A DNA stretch of 16,366 nt, from the NCBI GenBank assembly GCA_002414185.1, contig DHYS01000018.1, positions 15,560 through 31,925 on the forward strand, written 5' to 3'. A program made the translations under genes and the position numbers. Below, one piece after another: positions 14,513 through 16,366 of this stretch. Each line of letters begins with the position of its first letter. Within the stretch, counting starts at the first letter, position 1. The stretch comes from Patescibacteria group bacterium UBA5124 (GTDB lineage Bacteria; Patescibacteriota; Gracilibacteria; Absconditabacterales; Absconditicoccaceae). The notes under the pieces are model-generated. The model ran no database searches. It was given only the letters and a program-made list of their open reading frames with translations, and was not told where the DNA came from.

Positions 14513-15823
14513 CTATTGCTTAATTACGCGTGTGGTATAAATATTACCCTTAGCGTCAAGGAAACAAAAGATATAAGTTCCAGTTTTATAATCCGATAAA
14601 TCAAAGTAATAGAAATCTTGGTATTTGTCAAATTGCTTAATATCAACCAACTTTCCATGAATATCTACTATTTGAAGTTGATTAAATTCTCGAACCCCCT
14701 GAATCTGGACATAGTCTACCACTGGATTAGGATAAACTTTAATATCCGACTGAGAAATATCTTGGATTCCATCATCAATATAGAGCAAATCAGCAATAAA
14801 TATGGATTTAGTAACCGAATACTTCTGACTGCTACACATAGTAGTAATCGTAAGCTTCACGTTAAAATATCCATTAGCTTTGTAGGTAAATACAGGATCC
14901 TGTTGCCAATCTTTACTAAATTTCTTGTCACCAAATTCCCAAGCATAAGTCTGAGCACCTGGTATACCGTAAAAATACACACGGTTGTGATCGATTGTAT
15001 CAAGAAAATCAGCTACAACTGGTACAGGAATTACGGCAAGAGTATCTTTGATTGAACACGTCAATCCAGGATAATTTGCTGTACCTGTAAAAAGATACGG
15101 TGTAGATGAACTTGGCATTTTTATATGATACAGAGATTGGTTTGAAAGGCTAACCGTAGGATTAGACAACAACGACCAATTATAGGTATCGGCTGTGCCA
15201 AGTACAGAAATCCAAACAGAATCCCCACTACAACGAGTGATTGTATCGCGGAATACTTTTGTATTAGGTAATGCATAGACCATAAATGTAGCTGAATCAG
15301 TAACTGAACCTAAAGTCCAATATACTTTATTCAAGCCAGTTGTTTTTGGCACAAAAGCATTTCCATTGATTACATTAGTACCACTAAATGAACCTTCACC
15401 CGGATAGGATGTGTATGAATACAACATAAGCGTATCATATCCAAAACACATATTAGGAATCACTGTCATAAAGGTATCCGTTGGAAGTAGAGTCCTCACT
15501 AAAAGTTGGTCTTGATTTGAACAACCCCATGTATTGGTTGCCTGAAGGGTATAAGTACCCAAGACAGACAACACAGGCTGTTTAGTCAAAGAACTAAATC
15601 CAGAAGGACCACTCCAATTATAGGTATATGTCTGTCCCGGACCCGGATCATCGGTAGTAACTACCGGTTGAACCGAAGCTTGTCCAGGCTTAAGAACCAA
15701 GTCTGATCCAGTATTGACTACCGGAAGAGCTTTTATTGTCACTGTATGTTGTGCAAAACTACACACAGTAGTAACTATCATCATACATATGACAACAATC
15801 ACTTTAGGTATTTTTTCTATCAT
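14513..15823 (-). CDS. Secreted PKD-repeat protein with type IX secretion sorting domain (Bacteroidota-like)
   Basis: 436 residues. An N-terminal signal peptide (about 1-24, hydrophobic core VIVVICMMIVTTV, cleavage after SFA) would export the protein. Ig/PKD-like beta repeats follow, one at about 64-110 (YNWSGPSGF...GTYTLQATNTWGCS) and a clear PKD domain at about 270-345 with YAWEFGDKKFS and VFTYKANGYFNVKLTITT. Residues 359-436 form a type A C-terminal sorting domain: IKVYPNPVVDYVQIQG, LQIVDIHGKLV, then DLSDYKTGTYIF and a VIKQ end. In Bacteroidota this domain directs passage through the T9SS and anchoring at the surface. None of the 28 glycines is TGA, the stop is TAG, and the region looks richer in G+C than the rest of the window. 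Recent transfer or contig chimerism must be considered. Confidence 0.9.
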   Translation of the reverse strand: MIEKIPKVIVVICMMIVTTVCSFAQHTVTIKALPVVNTGSDLVLKPGQASVQPVVTTDDPGPGQTYTYNWSGPSGFSSLTKQPVLSVLGTYTLQATNTWGCSNQDQLLVRTLLPTDTFMTVIPNMCFGYDTLMLYSYTSYPGEGSFSGTNVINGNAFVPKTTGLNKVYWTLGSVTDSATFMVYALPNTKVFRDTITRCSGDSVWISVLGTADTYNWSLLSNPTVSLSNQSLYHIKMPSSSTPYLFTGTANYPGLTCSIKDTLAVIPVPVVADFLDTIDHNRVYFYGIPGAQTYAWEFGDKKFSKDWQQDPVFTYKANGYFNVKLTITTMCSSQKYSVTKSIFIADLLYIDDGIQDISQSDIKVYPNPVVDYVQIQGVREFNQLQIVDIHGKLVDIKQFDKYQDFYYFDLSDYKTGTYIFCFLDAKGNIYTTRVIKQ

Positions 15824-15852
15824 AAACCTTTTTATTTTAGTTTAGAAGGTAA

Positions 15853-15874
15853 GCTGTGGTCAAAAGACCACAGC
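15853..15874. repeat. Perfect 9-bp hairpin between the two right-end genes
   Basis: GCTGTGGTC (15853-15861) and GACCACAGC (15866-15874) flank an AAAA loop. It lies 9 bases after the stop of the adhesin-like gene and about 30 bases before the next start on the minus strand. No T-run follows, so it may be a rho-independent-like pause, an RNA stability element or a translation-control hairpin rather than a full terminator. Confidence 0.65.
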
Positions 15875-15883
15875 CTGAACACC

Positions 15884-16366
15884 TTAGTATGTACTATTTA
15901 CACAACCATTATTAGCACTTACTGTATAATGATAAATAGTCCAAACTGTAGGCATAACCGTAAAGGTAGCAGCACCAGCACCTATAACAGGATTAGTAGC
16001 ACTTGGAGCAACCAAATCGGCAGTTCCAGTAGTCATAGTAATCGTATAAGGAGCAGTACCACCAGCAGGAGTCACTACTAAAGTAGCCACATTGCCAGTA
16101 CCACAGAAAGACACATCAGCACTAAAAGTAGCAGTAGGAATAGCATTCACGATCATAGTAATCGGAGTAGCAGATCCATTACAGCCAGTTGTAGAACCAA
16201 CAACACTTACAATATTTCCATTTGCTAATGTAGAAGATACATAGATACCAGTAGCATCATTTTGTACGCTTACTCCATCAACAAAGAACTCATAAGTATC
16301 GGCACCTGTTGCAGTAAAGGTAACAGCAGTTCCATCACAAATTGTATTATCAGCATCATCAGAAAC
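15884..16366 (-). CDS. C-terminal part of a repeat-rich adhesin-like secreted protein (cut by window edge)
   Basis: 160 residues are visible; the start lies beyond 16366. Composition is rich in T, V, A, S and G with no charged helices: Ig-like beta repeats of the kind found in large Bacteroidota surface proteins (GTAVTFTATGADTYEFFVDGV, then PTATFSADVSFCGTGNVATLVV, AGGTAPYTITMTTG, and WTIYHYTVSANNGCVNST). It stops abruptly after GCVNSTY, in the middle of what looks like a repeat strand, and has no T9SS sorting domain of its own. It may be truncated, or the sorting-domain protein downstream may be its broken-off partner. None of its 16 visible glycines is TGA. It lies 60 bases upstream of the T9SS-type gene. 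Confidence 0.8.
   Translation of the reverse strand, partial: VSDDADNTICDGTAVTFTATGADTYEFFVDGVSVQNDATGIYVSSTLANGNIVSVVGSTTGCNGSATPITMIVNAIPTATFSADVSFCGTGNVATLVVTPAGGTAPYTITMTTGTADLVAPSATNPVIGAGAATFTVMPTVWTIYHYTVSANNGCVNSTY

Noticed and set aside
14618..15055. 145-codon open frame on the plus strand
   Set aside because: Opposite the T9SS-type protein gene, whose sorting domain is well conserved; a shadow frame.
1..16366. CRISPR arrays, integrases or complete insertion sequences
   Set aside because: No spaced direct repeats of suitable length and no transposase or integrase motifs were seen on either strand.

Overview
The window reads as a piece of an AT-rich genome from the Candidate Phyla Radiation that uses genetic code 25 (UGA = glycine), i.e. 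Candidatus Absconditabacteria (SR1) or Gracilibacteria (BD1-5/GN02). Which of the two cannot be decided from this sequence alone. Almost every gene between 108 and 14447 contains in-frame TGA. Where the family is conserved, the TGA falls on a glycine: the PGD of IF-1, the first glycine of the release-factor loop of the ArfB-like protein, the SRKG signature of ArgRS, and the G/F cleavage site of a type IV prepilin. A tRNA with anticodon UCA and glycine-type identity features is encoded at 8923-8996. Only TAA and TAG end genes, so standard-code translation breaks many genes into false fragments.

Layout. At the left edge a plus-strand two-helix membrane protein with a PH-like domain (108-569) converges on a minus-strand pair: adk and a membrane-anchored methyltransferase (574-1738, own promoter). 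From 8996 leftward to 1872 runs a long minus-strand series of translation genes: tRNA-Gly(UCA), a small membrane protein, tRNA-Tyr, -Ala, -Arg and -Glu, infC-rpmI-rplT, tRNA-Leu, a small basic protein (possibly bS21), rplU-infA-rpmJ-rpsM-rpsK-rpsD-rpoA-rplQ-rplM-rpsI, then a strong intrinsic terminator. This joins the classical infC operon, the alpha operon and the L13-S9 pair into one unidirectional block.

Plus-strand genes follow from 9249: an unrecognised three-helix membrane protein, an ArfB-type ribosome-rescue hydrolase, and argS with its own promoter and terminator. A non-coding stretch of about 400 bases (12675-13081) holds several complementary segments and a perfect 18-bp inverted repeat. 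A divergent pair follows: a minus-strand five-helix membrane protein and a plus-strand type IV prepilin-like protein, whose promoters share overlapping -10 elements.

The right end (14513-16366, minus) differs sharply. It holds a secreted protein with PKD-like repeats and a C-terminal type IX secretion (T9SS) sorting domain, preceded by the end of a repeat-rich adhesin-like protein. These are Bacteroidota-style genes. They use no TGA for any of their 44 glycines and look richer in G+C. Either they were acquired recently from a Bacteroidota donor or the contig is chimeric near 14450-14512.

Promoter-like elements of the sigma-70 kind recur upstream of transcription units, nearly always with a 16-bp spacer. 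Clear Shine-Dalgarno sequences are essentially absent.
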